This document shows, one piece after another, positions 1 through 8,432 of a DNA stretch of 46,057 bases. This DNA comes from Acidobacterium sp. S8 (GTDB lineage: Bacteria > Acidobacteriota > Terriglobia > Terriglobales > Acidobacteriaceae), in the NCBI RefSeq assembly GCF_009765985.1, contig NZ_LMUM01000025.1, positions 1-46,057 on the forward strand. Reading direction: 5' to 3'. A program made the position numbers and the translations under genes. The stretch's first letter is position 1. Every line of letters begins with the position of its first letter. The notes under the pieces are model-generated. The model did no database searches. It was given only the letters and a program-made list of their open reading frames with translations, and was not told where the DNA came from.

Positions 1-53
1 GTGAAGGCGGACGCACCGTAGGCGCCGGCACCATCACTGAGATTTTGAACTAA
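1..53 (+). CDS. tuf: Elongation factor Tu, C-terminal end (partial)
   Basis: Only the last 17 codons before TAA (51-53) lie in the window. Read in the frame starting at base 3, they give a tail ending GAGTITEILN. The GGRTVGAGTIT segment matches the conserved end of EF-Tu domain 3. EF-Tu delivers aminoacyl-tRNA to the ribosome as a GTP complex. A tuf gene directly upstream of rpsJ is the usual arrangement, which supports the call despite the short fragment. The start and the G domain are outside the window. Confidence 0.9.
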   Translation, partial: EGGRTVGAGTITEILN

Positions 54-65
54 GGACAAATTTAA

Positions 66-95
66 TTCGCCGGAGAACTGAGGTTCTCCGGCGAA
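66..95 (+). promoter_or_regulatory. Perfect 13-bp hairpin in the tuf-rpsJ spacer
   Basis: TTCGCCGGAGAAC (66-78) pairs perfectly with GTTCTCCGGCGAA (83-95) around a TGAG loop. No T-tract follows, so it does not look like a simple intrinsic terminator. It lies 16 nt upstream of the rpsJ start and could be a processing, pausing or mRNA-stabilising structure between tuf and the S10 genes. The pairing is seen directly; the role is inferred. Confidence 0.6.
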
Positions 96-111
96 GAAAG
101 AAACGAAGCTC

Positions 112-429
112 ATGGTTGGACAGAGAATTCGCATTCGGCTCAAGGCTTATGACTACCGGGTGCTCGACACTTCGACGGGCGAGATTGTAGATACCGCGAA
201 GCGTACGGGTGCACAGGTAGCCGGGCCGATTCCGTTGCCGACGATCAAGAACAAGTATTGCGTGCTGCGTTCGCCGCACGTCGACAAGAAATCGCGTGAG
301 CAGTTTGAGATTCGCACGCACAAGCGGCTGATCGACATCCTTGAGCCGACCCAGCAGACGGTCGATGCTCTGATGAAGCTCGATCTTCCCGCCGGTGTGG
401 ATGTCGAGATCAAGGCTTTCGAGAAGTAG
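112..429 (+). CDS. rpsJ: 30S ribosomal protein S10
   Basis: This 105-residue protein is the usual S10 length. It begins [19 protein letters not shown] and contains the family segments GPIPLPT (about 42-48) and the HKRLIDI run (about 76-82). S10 sits in the head of the 30S subunit and, in well-studied bacteria, also partners NusB in antitermination. It is the first gene of the S10 cluster, after tuf. The ATG at 112 lies a short way after an A/G-rich stretch (AAGAAAGAAACGAAG); no perfect Shine-Dalgarno is visible. Confidence 0.98.
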   Translation: MVGQRIRIRLKAYDYRVLDTSTGEIVDTAKRTGAQVAGPIPLPTIKNKYCVLRSPHVDKKSREQFEIRTHKRLIDILEPTQQTVDALMKLDLPAGVDVEIKAFEK

Positions 430-468
430 GACTGGCCGTCCAGGCGATTGCGCCTTGCGGCGCTCGAG
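430..468 (+). repeat. Intergenic hairpin repeat, copy A (rpsJ-rplC)
   Basis: Immediately after the rpsJ stop, GGACTGGCCGTCCAGGCGAT precedes the hairpin GCGCC-TTGC-GGCGC (450-463). A nearly identical sequence occurs in inverted orientation at 6857-6897, with related copies at 1289 and 7730. This makes it a dispersed small repeat and not gene-specific sequence. Confidence 0.65.
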
Positions 469-535
469 AATAACGGCTAGTAAGAAACCTTCAGTGGCTG
501 CGGAAACAGCGCAGACATGATGGGGAGAGAAGACG

Positions 536-1288
536 ATGGCAGTTACAGGGATTTTAGGCAAGAAGATCGGCATGACGCAAGTGTTTGATGAGAAGGGTGA
601 AGTTCACCCGATCACTGTCCTGCAGGCTGGTCCTTGCGTGATTACGCAGCTGAAGACGGCTGCGAAGGACGGCTACGACGCGGCGCAGATTGGCCTGGTC
701 GAGTTTGTGAAGGCCTCGAAGGTGACCAAACCGCAGGCTGGCCACTTCGCCAAGAACAATGTTCCTCCGGTCAAGCTTGTGAAGGAAGTTCCGGTCGAGC
801 TCAGAGCCGCGAAGAAGTCCGGAGACGGCGAAGAAGCTTCGAATGGCGTGGTGAAGGCTGGCGATAAGGTTCTGGTCGATATCTTCTCTGATGAGAAGTA
901 TGTCGATGTGGTGGGAACGAGCAAGGGCCGTGGGTTTGCCGGTGTTGTTCGCCGCCATAACTTCGGTGGCGGTCCCAAGTCGCACGGACACATGTTCCAG
1001 GTGCAGGGTTCGATCGGTGCATCGTCGTTTCCTTCGCGTGTGTTTCCCGGGCAGCGCATGCCGGGCCACATGGGCGTGGATCGCGTGACGGTTCGCAACC
1101 TGCGTATTCGCGGGATTGATCTCGACGAGAACCTGATCATGGTCGAGGGAGCAGTACCCGGTCCTCGCGATGGCTATGTGCTGATCTCGAAGGCAAAGGC
1201 TCCGCCGCGCGAGCGTCGTGGGTTTGCTGGTTCGGGCACGGTCGATCCGCTGAAGGCTTCGAAGAAGGCTTCGGGTAAGAAGAAATAG
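536..1288 (+). CDS. rplC: 50S ribosomal protein L3
   Basis: L3 is a primary 23S rRNA-binding protein near the peptidyl transferase centre. The family motifs GSIGASS and PGQRMPGHMG are both present, as is the N-terminal GKKIGMTQVFDEKG. At 250 residues it is longer than the about 210 typical of enterobacterial L3. Extra length lies in a Lys/Glu/Gly-rich stretch around residues 93-104 (KKSGDGEEASNG) and in a basic C-terminus ending ASKKASGKKK. An AGGG/GAGAGAAG stretch just upstream can serve as ribosome binding site. It is followed by a repeat-bearing spacer and rplD. Confidence 0.98.
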   Translation: MAVTGILGKKIGMTQVFDEKGEVHPITVLQAGPCVITQLKTAAKDGYDAAQIGLVEFVKASKVTKPQAGHFAKNNVPPVKLVKEVPVELRAAKKSGDGEEASNGVVKAGDKVLVDIFSDEKYVDVVGTSKGRGFAGVVRRHNFGGGPKSHGHMFQVQGSIGASSFPSRVFPGQRMPGHMGVDRVTVRNLRIRGIDLDENLIMVEGAVPGPRDGYVLISKAKAPPRERRGFAGSGTVDPLKASKKASGKKK

Positions 1289-1326
1289 GGACTGCGCGTC
1301 CAGCGATACGCGCCCTAACAGGCGCC
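1289..1326 (+). repeat. Intergenic hairpin repeat, copy C (rplC-rplD)
   Basis: The sequence GGGACTGCGCGTCCAGCGAT directly follows the rplC stop, and then GCGCC pairs with GGCGC around a CTAACA loop. It shares the GGACTG..CGTCCAG core with the copy at 430 and GCGTCCAGCGA with the copy at 7730. Confidence 0.6.
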
Positions 1327-1395
1327 AAATCATGGTTAGCGGTTTACAGGTATTGAGAGCTGGGATGAGAGTCTCGGGCTTGAAAGAGAAAAACG

Positions 1396-2064
1396 ATGGC
1401 AAACATTGACGTATTCGATCTCGGTGGACAGAAGGTTGGCTCGCTTGAGCTGGCTGACGAAGTCTTTGCGCCGAGCGAGGTAAACGAGGCGCTTCTGTGG
1501 GAAGCGGTGAAGCACTACCGTGCGGCGCTGCGGCAGGGAACGGCTGCGACCAAGAATCGCAAGCTGGTCTCCGGTTCGGGCAAGAAGCTCTGGAAGCAGA
1601 AGGGCACAGGCCGTGCGCGTGTCGGCTCAGTGCGTTCGCCCCTGTGGCGGCATGGCGGCACGGTTCACGGACCGCAGCCCCGCTCCTATGACTATGCCTT
1701 CCCCAAGAAGAAGCTGCTGGGCGCGCTGCGCTCCGCGCTTGCTGCAAAGCTGCAGGATGGCAAGCTGACAGTGGTCGAGAGCTTTGAGCTGAAGGAAGCG
1801 AAGACGAAGCTGTACCGTCAGGCGCTCAACAAGCTCGAAGTCAAGAAGACCGCTCTGCTGGTCGAGAATGGCAAGGAGCTGAGCCCGAATGTTGTTCTGG
1901 GCGCACGCAACCTGAAGGGCGTCGAGCTGATGCTGAACAACGAAGTGCATCCGTACGATCTGCTGCGCTACGAGCGCGCGATCTTCTCACGGCCCGCACT
2001 CGAGCAGCTGCAGGAAGCTCTGAAGAAGACGGTTTCAAAGCGTAGAAAGGCGGAGGTGGCCTAA
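1396..2064 (+). CDS. rplD: 50S ribosomal protein L4
   Basis: This 222-residue protein has the L4 hallmarks: the extended loop GSGKKLWKQKGTGRARVGS, then a Trp-Arg-His-Gly-Gly stretch and FPKKKLLGALRSAL. L4 binds 23S rRNA domain I, lines the exit tunnel with L22, and in gamma-proteobacteria represses the S10 operon. Whether that autoregulation exists here cannot be told from the sequence. The stop overlaps the ATG of rplW (TAATG), so the two are probably translationally coupled. Confidence 0.98.
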   Translation: MANIDVFDLGGQKVGSLELADEVFAPSEVNEALLWEAVKHYRAALRQGTAATKNRKLVSGSGKKLWKQKGTGRARVGSVRSPLWRHGGTVHGPQPRSYDYAFPKKKLLGALRSALAAKLQDGKLTVVESFELKEAKTKLYRQALNKLEVKKTALLVENGKELSPNVVLGARNLKGVELMLNNEVHPYDLLRYERAIFSRPALEQLQEALKKTVSKRRKAEVA

Positions 2065-2357
2065 TGCCGACAACCTATACAGTCATTCGCCGCCCGCTGA
2101 TCACCGAAAAAGGTTTGGGCGTCAAGGAAACCGAGAACACCCTGGTGTTCGAAGTGGCCGCCAAGGCGACCAAGACCGAAGTGAAGCAGGCGGTTGAGGC
2201 TCTCTTCAAGGTGAAGGTTTCCGCGGTACGCACGGCGAACGTTGTTGGAAAAGAGCGTCGTCGCGGTAAGTTTGCCGGTTTCCGTCCGGACTGGAAGAAG
2301 GCGTATGTGCGCCTCCGGTCGGGCGAGAAGATGCCGGATTACGTGAACAACCTGTAG
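2064..2357 (+). CDS. rplW: 50S ribosomal protein L23
   Basis: This 97-residue L23 starts MPTTYTVIRRPLITEKG, and the RPLITEK segment is diagnostic. L23 lies at the mouth of the exit tunnel and is the docking point for trigger factor and SRP. The start codon overlaps the rplD stop (TAATG), so no separate ribosome binding site is needed, although GGCGGAGG lies just upstream inside rplD. Length and the C-terminal KKAYVRLRSGEKMP are normal for the family. Confidence 0.98.
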   Translation: MPTTYTVIRRPLITEKGLGVKETENTLVFEVAAKATKTEVKQAVEALFKVKVSAVRTANVVGKERRRGKFAGFRPDWKKAYVRLRSGEKMPDYVNNL

Positions 2358-2463
2358 TCGGAAGACGGACCCAGGTTCAGTAAGAAGATTGATTGCTGCT
2401 CAGGAATAAATTATCTGGGCAAACGCCGGTGAAAGTGAGCCGGCGGCGAGAGAGAAGATAACG

Positions 2464-3288
2464 ATGCCGATCAAGACATACAGACCGATCACACCATCGC
2501 TGCGGTTCAAGACCACGCTGGTGAATGACGACATCACGACGGATAAGCCGTATAAACCGCTGTTGACCATTAAGCAGCGTACCGGCGGACGCCGCAACTC
2601 GGGCGACCTGACCATCCGTCACCACGGTGGCGGCCACAAGCAGAAGCTTCGCCTGATTGACTTCAAGCGTGACAAGTACGGCGTGCCGGGCAAGGTGGCG
2701 ACGATCGAATACGATCCGAACCGCTCTTCGCGGATCGCGTTGATCAGCTACGAGGACGGTGAGAAGCGCTACATCATTCAGCCGGTTGGCCTGAAGGTTG
2801 GCCAGACGGTGATGAGCGGCCCTGAGGCCGACATCCTCGTCGGCAATGCGCTGCCGCTCAAGAATATTCCTGCCGGTACGACGGTGCACAATGTGGAGCT
2901 TCGTCCGGGCAAGGGTGCGCAGATGGTGCGCTCGGCCGGTTCATCGGCGCAGCTGGTTGCAAAAGAAGGCGACTACGCGCTGTTGAAGCTGCCTTCCGGC
3001 GAAACCCGCAAGGTGCTGGTAGAGTGCATGGCGACGGTTGGCCAGGTGGGCAACACCGATCACGAAAACGTGACCATCGGCAAGGCCGGACGCAACCGCT
3101 GGAAGGGTATCCGCCCGACCAACCGCGGTGTGTCCATGAACCCGGTCGATCACCCGCACGGCGGTGGTGAAGGCAAGACCTCAGGCGGACGTCACCCGGT
3201 GACTCCGTGGGGCCAGCCGACACGCGGCTACAAGACGCGTAACAACAAGCGGACCGACGCATTCATCGTCAGCCGCCGCAGCAAATAA
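2464..3288 (+). CDS. rplB: 50S ribosomal protein L2
   Basis: This 274-residue L2 is a core peptidyl-transferase-centre protein. It carries the N-terminal [15 protein letters not shown] and the highly conserved C-terminal segment [13 protein letters not shown], whose histidine approaches the catalytic centre. GGRNNSG-like and HHGGGHKQ segments (about 40-60) are also typical. The ATG follows GAGAGAGAAGATAACG. The 106-nt spacer after rplW contains only a short CGCCGG/CCGGCG inverted repeat and the ribosome binding region. Confidence 0.99.
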   Translation: MPIKTYRPITPSLRFKTTLVNDDITTDKPYKPLLTIKQRTGGRRNSGDLTIRHHGGGHKQKLRLIDFKRDKYGVPGKVATIEYDPNRSSRIALISYEDGEKRYIIQPVGLKVGQTVMSGPEADILVGNALPLKNIPAGTTVHNVELRPGKGAQMVRSAGSSAQLVAKEGDYALLKLPSGETRKVLVECMATVGQVGNTDHENVTIGKAGRNRWKGIRPTNRGVSMNPVDHPHGGGEGKTSGGRHPVTPWGQPTRGYKTRNNKRTDAFIVSRRSK

Positions 3289-3306
3289 GGATTAAGAGGA
3301 TCTCTG

Positions 3307-3594
3307 ATGGCACGGTCGACGAAAAAAGGCCCGTTTATTGATACGCACCTGACGGTGAAGATTGATGCGCTGAACCAGGCGAACGATAAGAAAGTTGTCC
3401 GCACCTGGTCGCGCCGCTCGACGATCCACCCCGACTTTGTCGGGCACACGATCGCGGTACACAACGGCAAGAAGTTTGTGCCGGTCTATGTGACCGAGAA
3501 CATGGTGGGGCACAAGCTGGGTGAGTTTGCGGCAACGCGCACGTTCAAGGGCCACTCGGCGAAGGCTGCCGAGTCTTCGGCAAAGCCGCGGTAA
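3307..3594 (+). CDS. rpsS: 30S ribosomal protein S19
   Basis: This 95-residue S19 of the 30S head contacts the A-site finger through protein S13. It starts [12 protein letters not shown] and carries the family segments [21 protein letters not shown] and [21 protein letters not shown] lies directly upstream as a weak ribosome binding site, and the gene is 18 nt after rplB. Length is normal. Confidence 0.98.
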   Translation: MARSTKKGPFIDTHLTVKIDALNQANDKKVVRTWSRRSTIHPDFVGHTIAVHNGKKFVPVYVTENMVGHKLGEFAATRTFKGHSAKAAESSAKPR

Positions 3595-3654
3595 GAGATT
3601 TTGCGCTCCAGTGTGGCGCGCATAGAGTTTTTTAGAAGGATTTGAGGCAAGCCA

Positions 3655-4170
3655 ATGCAATTGGACACACGGGAATTTCGGGCTGAAGCCAAGTTTCAGC
3701 GGGTATCGCCGCAAAAGGCGCGGCTGGTGCTCGATCTGATTAAGGGCCGCCGCGTGGAAGAAGCACTGAACACGGTGGCGTTCACCAAGAAGTCGGTCGC
3801 GCCGCTGGTCGAGAAGGTGCTGCGCTCGGCGCTCCAGAACGCCAACTATCTGAGCCAGGAACAAGGGCTCGACGTGGATGTGGACAATCTCTACGTCAAG
3901 AATGCGATCGCGAACGAAGGCCCGCGCATGAAGCGTATTCGCCCGGCTCCGATGGGTCGCGCGTACCGGTATCAGCGCCGTCTGGCCCACATCATCATTT
4001 CTGTGGCCGAGCGTTCGCAGGAAGGCCTGGTCCAGAAGGTAGACGCGGAAGCGTCTGCAGCGACCAAGCCTGCCAAGAAAAAAGCTCCCGCAAAGAAGGC
4101 CGCAGCCAAGAAGACTGCAACCAAGAAGCCTGCGGCAAAGAAAACGCCTGCCAAGAAGGCAGCGAAGTAG
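3655..4170 (+). CDS. rplV: 50S ribosomal protein L22 with long Lys/Ala-rich tail
   Basis: Residues 1-122 are an ordinary L22: [16 protein letters not shown] near the N-terminus and the tunnel-lining hairpin with [15 protein letters not shown] (about 89-103). L22 normally has about 110-120 residues; this one has 171. The extra residues (about 134-171) are almost only Lys, Ala, Pro and Thr in AKK/PAKK repeats, like the tail of histone H1 or Hc1-type proteins. It is read straight through in frame, and the next gene, rpsC, follows 16 nt later. The tail probably binds nucleic acid; that is inference. Confidence 0.97.
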   Translation: MQLDTREFRAEAKFQRVSPQKARLVLDLIKGRRVEEALNTVAFTKKSVAPLVEKVLRSALQNANYLSQEQGLDVDVDNLYVKNAIANEGPRMKRIRPAPMGRAYRYQRRLAHIIISVAERSQEGLVQKVDAEASAATKPAKKKAPAKKAAAKKTATKKPAAKKTPAKKAAK

Positions 4171-4186
4171 GGGATTAGAGGAAACT

Positions 4187-4858
4187 ATGGGACAGAAAGT
4201 CCATCCTTACGGATTTCGGCTCGGCATCAACAAGCCGTGGCGCTCACGCTGGTTCACTGAGCGCGACTATGACAAGCTGCTTATCGAAGATGTGAACCTG
4301 AAGCGCGAGCTCAAGGACAAGCTGAAGGCCGCCGGCGTCAGCTCAGTTGAAGTCGAGCGTCCAGGCAACAAGCTTCGGATCATCATCCGCACCGCGCGTC
4401 CGGGCATCATCATCGGCCGCAAGGGCGCCGAGATCGAGAAGCTCAAGGTTGAGTTGCAGAAGCGCACCAACCGCGAAGTCTTCATCGATATTCTCGAAGT
4501 CAACAAGCCTGAGCTTGACGCTCAGTTGGTGGCCGAGAACATCGCTCTGCAGCTTGAGAAGCGTGTCGGCTTCCGCCGCGCCATGCGCAAGGCTGTGGAT
4601 TCGGCTCTGCGTTTCGGCTGCAAGGGTATCAAGGTTCGCGTTTCGGGCCGCCTGAACGGCAACGAAATCGCGCGTTCCGAGTGGTATCTGCAGGGACGTC
4701 TGCCGCTGCACACGCTGCGCGCGGACATCGACTACGGTTTTGCCGAAGCACACACCACCTACGGCATCATCGGCGTGAAGACGTGGATCTATCGCGGAGA
4801 TATTTACCAGCAGAAACGGCGCGAGCCCCAGGCTGCGGTGGGCACGTCGGTTTTCTAA
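4187..4858 (+). CDS. rpsC: 30S ribosomal protein S3
   Basis: This 223-residue S3 sits at the mRNA entry channel of the 30S subunit. It starts [14 protein letters not shown], and its type-II KH domain carries the GXXG-type loop [14 protein letters not shown] (about 65-78). The C-terminal domain ends with [12 protein letters not shown], a conserved S3 segment. GAGGAAACT upstream of the ATG is a good ribosome binding site. Length and order after rplV are normal. Confidence 0.99.
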   Translation: MGQKVHPYGFRLGINKPWRSRWFTERDYDKLLIEDVNLKRELKDKLKAAGVSSVEVERPGNKLRIIIRTARPGIIIGRKGAEIEKLKVELQKRTNREVFIDILEVNKPELDAQLVAENIALQLEKRVGFRRAMRKAVDSALRFGCKGIKVRVSGRLNGNEIARSEWYLQGRLPLHTLRADIDYGFAEAHTTYGIIGVKTWIYRGDIYQQKRREPQAAVGTSVF

Positions 4859-4920
4859 ACTGACGGCCGAAGTAAGAAATTGAGCCGGCTCAAAAGCCGG
4901 CAACGATTGAGGGTTTCATT

Positions 4921-5355
4921 ATGTTGATGCCAAAGAAGGTCAAGTATCGGAAGCAGCAGAAGGGCAAGATGCGCGGTAAGGCATGGCGCGGCTCCGAGCT
5001 GTCGTTCGGCGACTTCGGCCTGAAGGTCATGGAGTGCGGTTACATCACCGACCGTCAGATCGAAGCCAGCCGTATTGCCATGACGCGCTTCATCAAGCGC
5101 GGCGGCAAGGTTTGGCTGCGGGTTTTCCCGGACAAGCCAGTCACGAAGAAGCCGGCCGAAGTCCGAATGGGTTCCGGCAAGGGCGCGCTCGACCACTGGT
5201 CCGCGGTCGTTCGTCCGGGCAAGATCCTGTTCGAGATGGAAGGCGTAGCGCCGGAAGTGGCGCAGGAAGCCATGCGTCTGGCGTCAAACAAGCTGCCGCT
5301 CAAGACGCGCTTCGTGCAGCGTCATACGGTGAAGGCCGTAGTCGCGGCGAAGTAA
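4921..5355 (+). CDS. rplP: 50S ribosomal protein L16
   Basis: This 144-residue L16 organises the A-site region of the large subunit. It begins [19 protein letters not shown] and contains the conserved [18 protein letters not shown] stretch. Two ATGs lie six bases apart. The first is chosen because GAGGG stands at suitable spacing and L16 proteins often begin with Met-Leu-Met/Gln-Pro. It follows rpsC after 62 nt. Confidence 0.98.
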   Translation: MLMPKKVKYRKQQKGKMRGKAWRGSELSFGDFGLKVMECGYITDRQIEASRIAMTRFIKRGGKVWLRVFPDKPVTKKPAEVRMGSGKGALDHWSAVVRPGKILFEMEGVAPEVAQEAMRLASNKLPLKTRFVQRHTVKAVVAAK

Positions 5356-5420
5356 GGCGAGAGAGATATTCAGGGAGACTCGGTTGCAGATTGTGACCGC
5401 TGTCCCGGAGAGAAGAAGAG

Positions 5421-5699
5421 ATGGAACTGGAAAAGATTCGCAACCTGAGCGACAGCGAGCTGAATGTCGAGGAGCACAAGGCGGCTGAACAGCTGTTTCG
5501 CCTGCGCTTTCAGATCAAGCTCGGCCAGAACGAAGGCGTGAAGAAGCTGCGCGAGCTGAAGAAGGACATTGCCCGCATCAAGACGATCACGCGCGAGCGC
5601 GAGCTGAAGCTGCATGGCGAGGCCCCGAAGGCTGAATCCGCTGCGCCGGTCAAGTCCGCGAAGGCCAAGAAGACGACAAAGAAGAAGGAGGCTCGCTAA
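5421..5699 (+). CDS. rpmC: 50S ribosomal protein L29 with basic tail
   Basis: L29 is a small helical-hairpin protein beside L23 at the tunnel exit. The N-terminal 65 residues are typical (LEKIRNLSDSELNVEEHK, then LFRLRFQIKLGQNE and RELKKDIARIKTI). The protein is 92 residues instead of the usual 60-75 because of a Lys/Ala-rich C-terminus ending in TKKKEAR. AGAGAAGAAGAG upstream of the ATG is the ribosome binding region. It ends 3 nt before rpsQ. Confidence 0.97.
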   Translation: MELEKIRNLSDSELNVEEHKAAEQLFRLRFQIKLGQNEGVKKLRELKKDIARIKTITRERELKLHGEAPKAESAAPVKSAKAKKTTKKKEAR

Positions 5700-5702
5700 G
5701 CC

Positions 5703-6020
5703 ATGGCAGATGTACAGAGCGAAGCCACAGTAGAATCGCGCCGCAACGAGAAGGTCGGTCAGGTCGTTTCGACCAAGATGCAGAAGACCATCGTGGTGGA
5801 AGTAGAGATGCGCAAGGCGCACCCGAAGTATAAGCGCATCGTGAAGAGCAGCAAGAAGTTCTATGCGCATGACGAACAGAACTCGGCGCGCGTGGGCGAT
5901 GTGGTCCGCATCCGCGAGACTCGTCCGTTGAGCAAGCTGAAGCGCTGGCAGTTGGAAGAGATTGTCCGCCGCTCTGCGCTGGCACAGGCAGAAGCAGCTG
6001 CCGCGCCGGTTGCTGAGTAA
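5703..6020 (+). CDS. rpsQ: 30S ribosomal protein S17
   Basis: This S17 OB-fold protein of the 30S body is 105 residues long. The core [16 protein letters not shown] and [18 protein letters not shown] are diagnostic, as is the [15 protein letters not shown] segment. The first about 15 residues ([15 protein letters not shown]) and an Ala-rich end are extensions over the usual about 85 residues. GGAGG for initiation lies inside the end of rpmC, so the two are closely coupled. Confidence 0.97.
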   Translation: MADVQSEATVESRRNEKVGQVVSTKMQKTIVVEVEMRKAHPKYKRIVKSSKKFYAHDEQNSARVGDVVRIRETRPLSKLKRWQLEEIVRRSALAQAEAAAAPVAE

Positions 6021-6130
6021 TAGCCGCACGAATTTTGTGCGGGTGAATTGCGGAGCGAGCGCCGGAATCGCGCGAGCATAGCAAGAGGGTGGAGCGGTTT
6101 ACCGCGGGGCCCTGAAAGGTAGAGATTACG

Positions 6131-6502
6131 ATGGCAGTGCAGATGAGAACTATGCTTGAGGTAGCCGATAACTCCGGCGCCCGCAAGCTGCAAATGATTC
6201 TGCCGCTGGGTGGCGCAAGCGGCAAGAAGGCCGGTCTTGGCGATGTCATCACAGCTGCGGTGAAGGAAGCCTCGCCGGATGGCCAGGTGAAGAAGGGCAA
6301 AGTGGTGAAGGCTGTGGTGGTTCGCACGCGCAAGGAAACGCGCCGTCGCGATGGAACCTACATCCGCTTCGATTCGAACGCTGCCGTGCTGATCAACGAA
6401 GCCGGTGAGCCGGTGGGAACACGCGTTTTCGGGCCGGTGGCTCGCGAGCTGCGTGAGAAGAAGTTTCTGAAGATTGTTTCGCTGGCTCCCGAAGTTCTTT
6501 AA
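6131..6502 (+). CDS. rplN: 50S ribosomal protein L14
   Basis: This 123-residue L14 forms an inter-subunit bridge with 16S rRNA. It begins [19 protein letters not shown] and carries the [15 protein letters not shown] motif and the [13 protein letters not shown] segment typical of the family. A 110-nt spacer after rpsQ contains no recognisable gene. AAAGGTAGAGATTACG precedes the ATG. Confidence 0.99.
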   Translation: MAVQMRTMLEVADNSGARKLQMILPLGGASGKKAGLGDVITAAVKEASPDGQVKKGKVVKAVVVRTRKETRRRDGTYIRFDSNAAVLINEAGEPVGTRVFGPVARELREKKFLKIVSLAPEVL

Positions 6503-6529
6503 TTCGGCCCGGCAGGTAAAGGGAATCCT

Positions 6530-6856
6530 ATGAGTTTGAACATACAGCGCAATGACACGGTGGAAGTGATCGCAGGCAGCGACAGGGGCAAGCGTGGCCG
6601 CGTTCTGCGTGTCCTGGCAGACGAGAACCGCGTACTGGTCGAGCATGTGCGGATGATCAAGAAGAATGTCCGCCCGAATCCGCAGCGGAACATCAAGGGC
6701 GGCATTGCAGAACAGGAAGCTCCACTGCACATCTCGAATGTTGCCGTGGTCTGCCCGGACTGTGGGCCTACCCGCATCGGCTTCAAGTTTGAGGGCGACA
6801 AGAAAGTTCGCTTCTGCAAGAAGTGCGATCAGACGCTGGCAACGAAGAAGAAATAA
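6530..6856 (+). CDS. rplX: 50S ribosomal protein L24 with zinc-ribbon-like cysteines
   Basis: L24 is an assembly initiator that binds the 5' end of 23S rRNA. The KOW motif lies at the N-terminus (NDTVEVIAGSDRGKRGRVL, about 8-26). The C-terminal half has two CXXC pairs, C75/C78 and C96/C99, the arrangement of a zinc ribbon. L24 in many bacteria lacks these cysteines. Length is 108 residues. It follows rplN by 27 nt, with GGTAAAGGGA upstream as a possible ribosome binding site. Confidence 0.98.
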   Translation: MSLNIQRNDTVEVIAGSDRGKRGRVLRVLADENRVLVEHVRMIKKNVRPNPQRNIKGGIAEQEAPLHISNVAVVCPDCGPTRIGFKFEGDKKVRFCKKCDQTLATKKK

Positions 6857-6897
6857 GCTTTTGCGCCGCAAGGCGCGATTGCCTGGACGGCAAGTCC
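6857..6897 (-). repeat. Intergenic hairpin repeat, copy B (inverted, rplX-rplE)
   Basis: Read on the - strand this is close to the copy at 430-468: GACTTGCCGTCCAGGCAAT followed by GCGCC-TTGC-GGCGC. Two near-identical copies in opposite orientation, 6.4 kb apart in one operon, show a dispersed element. Confidence 0.65.
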
Positions 6898-6972
6898 CAA
6901 ATTGAATCCCCTCCGTAACGGTACACGGCTCACAAGCCACTCCGAAGACCGGAGAAGAAAAGAGAAAAGGCA

Positions 6973-7521
6973 ATGGCAGCAAGACTGAAAGAGAAGTACA
7001 ACCAGGAAATCAGGGCGGCACTCCAGAAGGAGCTGGGCCTTGAGAACACGATGGCGGTTCCGCGTCTGGAAAAGATCGTTCTGAACATGGGTCTGGGCGA
7101 AGCGACGCAGAACAACAAGCTGATCGATCCGCTCGTTGGCGATCTCGCCTCGATCACCGGACAGAAGCCGGTACTGACGAAGGCGAAGAAGTCGATCGCC
7201 GCCTTCAAAGTGCGCGAAGGCATGTCGATTGGCGCGATGGTCACTTTGCGCGGCGAAGCGATGTACGAATTTCTTGACCGCCTGATCTCTGTGGCGCTGC
7301 CCCGCGTGCGTGATTTCCGCGGCGTTTCGACCAAGAGCTTTGACGGACGCGGCAACTATACGCTTGGCCTGCGCGATCAGCTGATCTTTGCTGAGATCGA
7401 CTATTCGAAGGTCGAAAAGCTGAAGGGCATGAATGTCACGATTGTGACTTCGGCCAAGGACGACAACTCGGCGCGCGCGCTGCTGAAGCAGTTCGGCATC
7501 CCGTTCCGCCAGACGGCGTAA
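6973..7521 (+). CDS. rplE: 50S ribosomal protein L5
   Basis: This 182-residue L5 is part of the central protuberance and binds 5S rRNA. It starts [17 protein letters not shown] and contains the family stretches [36 protein letters not shown] and [20 protein letters not shown]. The length is standard. GAGAAAAGGCA upstream serves as ribosome binding region. It follows an inverted copy of the intergenic repeat. Confidence 0.99.
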   Translation: MAARLKEKYNQEIRAALQKELGLENTMAVPRLEKIVLNMGLGEATQNNKLIDPLVGDLASITGQKPVLTKAKKSIAAFKVREGMSIGAMVTLRGEAMYEFLDRLISVALPRVRDFRGVSTKSFDGRGNYTLGLRDQLIFAEIDYSKVEKLKGMNVTIVTSAKDDNSARALLKQFGIPFRQTA

Positions 7522-7543
7522 GGAAGTTAGAGGACTTTAGATT

Positions 7544-7729
7544 ATGGCAACGACAGCAAAAAGGGTAAAAGACGCCCGCAAGCCGAAATTTTCCAGCCGC
7601 CAGCACAATCGCTGCAAGCTGTGCGGACGCCCGCGCGCTTATCTGCGCAAGTTTGGCGTCTGCCGCCTGTGCTTCCGTCAGCTGGCGCTCAAGGGAGAGA
7701 TCCCCGGCGTAGTGAAGTCTTCCTGGTAA
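7544..7729 (+). CDS. rpsZ: 30S ribosomal protein S14, short zinc type
   Basis: This is the 61-residue, zinc-binding form of S14, with two CXXC pairs at C24/C27 and C40/C43 and the typical end VKSSW. S14 belongs to the 30S head next to S3 and S10. The zinc-free, about 100-residue paralogue seen in some genomes is not in this window. GAGGACTTTAGATT precedes the ATG. It lies 22 nt after rplE and is followed by another intergenic hairpin repeat. Confidence 0.98.
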   Translation: MATTAKRVKDARKPKFSSRQHNRCKLCGRPRAYLRKFGVCRLCFRQLALKGEIPGVVKSSW

Positions 7730-7768
7730 GGAATACGCGTCCAGCGACTCGCGCCTTCGGCGCCTAAC
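7730..7768 (+). repeat. Intergenic hairpin repeat, copy D (rpsZ-rpsH)
   Basis: GCGTCCAGCGACTC is followed by the hairpin GCGCC-TTC-GGCGC (7751-7763) and CTAACAA. It shares GCGTCCAGCGA and CTAACA with the copy at 1289. It starts directly at the rpsZ stop. Confidence 0.6.
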
Positions 7769-7856
7769 AAATTCGCGTTGCTGCACCATGCGCAACGCAT
7801 AGACATTCCCGCAGGTTCTCTGAGAAGCAGAGCGAACGGGGGATGAAGGAGAAACG

Positions 7857-8255
7857 ATGAGCTTTACCGATCCAGTAGCAGATTTCCTGACGCGCCTGCG
7901 CAACTCCATCCGTGCGCGCCACCAGAAGCTGGATGTTCCGGCCTCGAAACTGAAGACCGAGATCGCCCGCATTCTGAAGGAAGAGGGCTATATCGCCAAC
8001 TACAAGGCCGCTGAAGAGAATGGCCGCAACGTGCTGCGCGTCTACCTGAAATATGGCGCCAATAACGAAGCTGCTATCCGTGACCTCTCTCGCGTATCGC
8101 GCCCCGGTTGCCGTGTTTACATCGGCCGCGATGAGATCAAGCGTGTGCAGGGTGGACTTGGCATCAGCATCATGACCACGCCTCGCGGCGTCATGACCGG
8201 TCGCCAGGCTCGCAAAGAAGGCGTAGGCGGCGAGATTCTCTGCGAAGTCTGGTGA
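7857..8255 (+). CDS. rpsH: 30S ribosomal protein S8
   Basis: This 132-residue S8 is a primary 16S rRNA binder, and in E. coli it represses the spc operon. It starts MSFTDPVADFLTRLRN and ends with the conserved GISIMTTPRGVMTGRQARKEGVGGE region, written here in part. The ATG follows AAGGAGAAACG, a strong ribosome binding site. Length is normal. Confidence 0.98.
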   Translation: MSFTDPVADFLTRLRNSIRARHQKLDVPASKLKTEIARILKEEGYIANYKAAEENGRNVLRVYLKYGANNEAAIRDLSRVSRPGCRVYIGRDEIKRVQGGLGISIMTTPRGVMTGRQARKEGVGGEILCEVW

Positions 8256-8432
8256 TGCTGGCCGCATCGGGCGGGCGCGCCTTTGGCGCCATACCTGCCG
8301 ATCGCGGATGTTTTAGCCGCGCCGTTGGCGCGTATGTAGTGCTGAAATATGCGAGCAAAAACTCGCGGGCTGCAGTGGAACGCTACGGAATTGAAATTCC
8401 GGGCGGGACTCGCAAGCCATAAAGGATTAGAA

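Noticed and set aside
554-1747. A 397-codon open frame on the - strand opposite rplC and the start of rplD
   Set aside because: It is antisense to two clear ribosomal protein genes, and its product is Arg/His/Ser-rich low-complexity sequence. GC-rich codon use in rplC/rplD explains the open frame.
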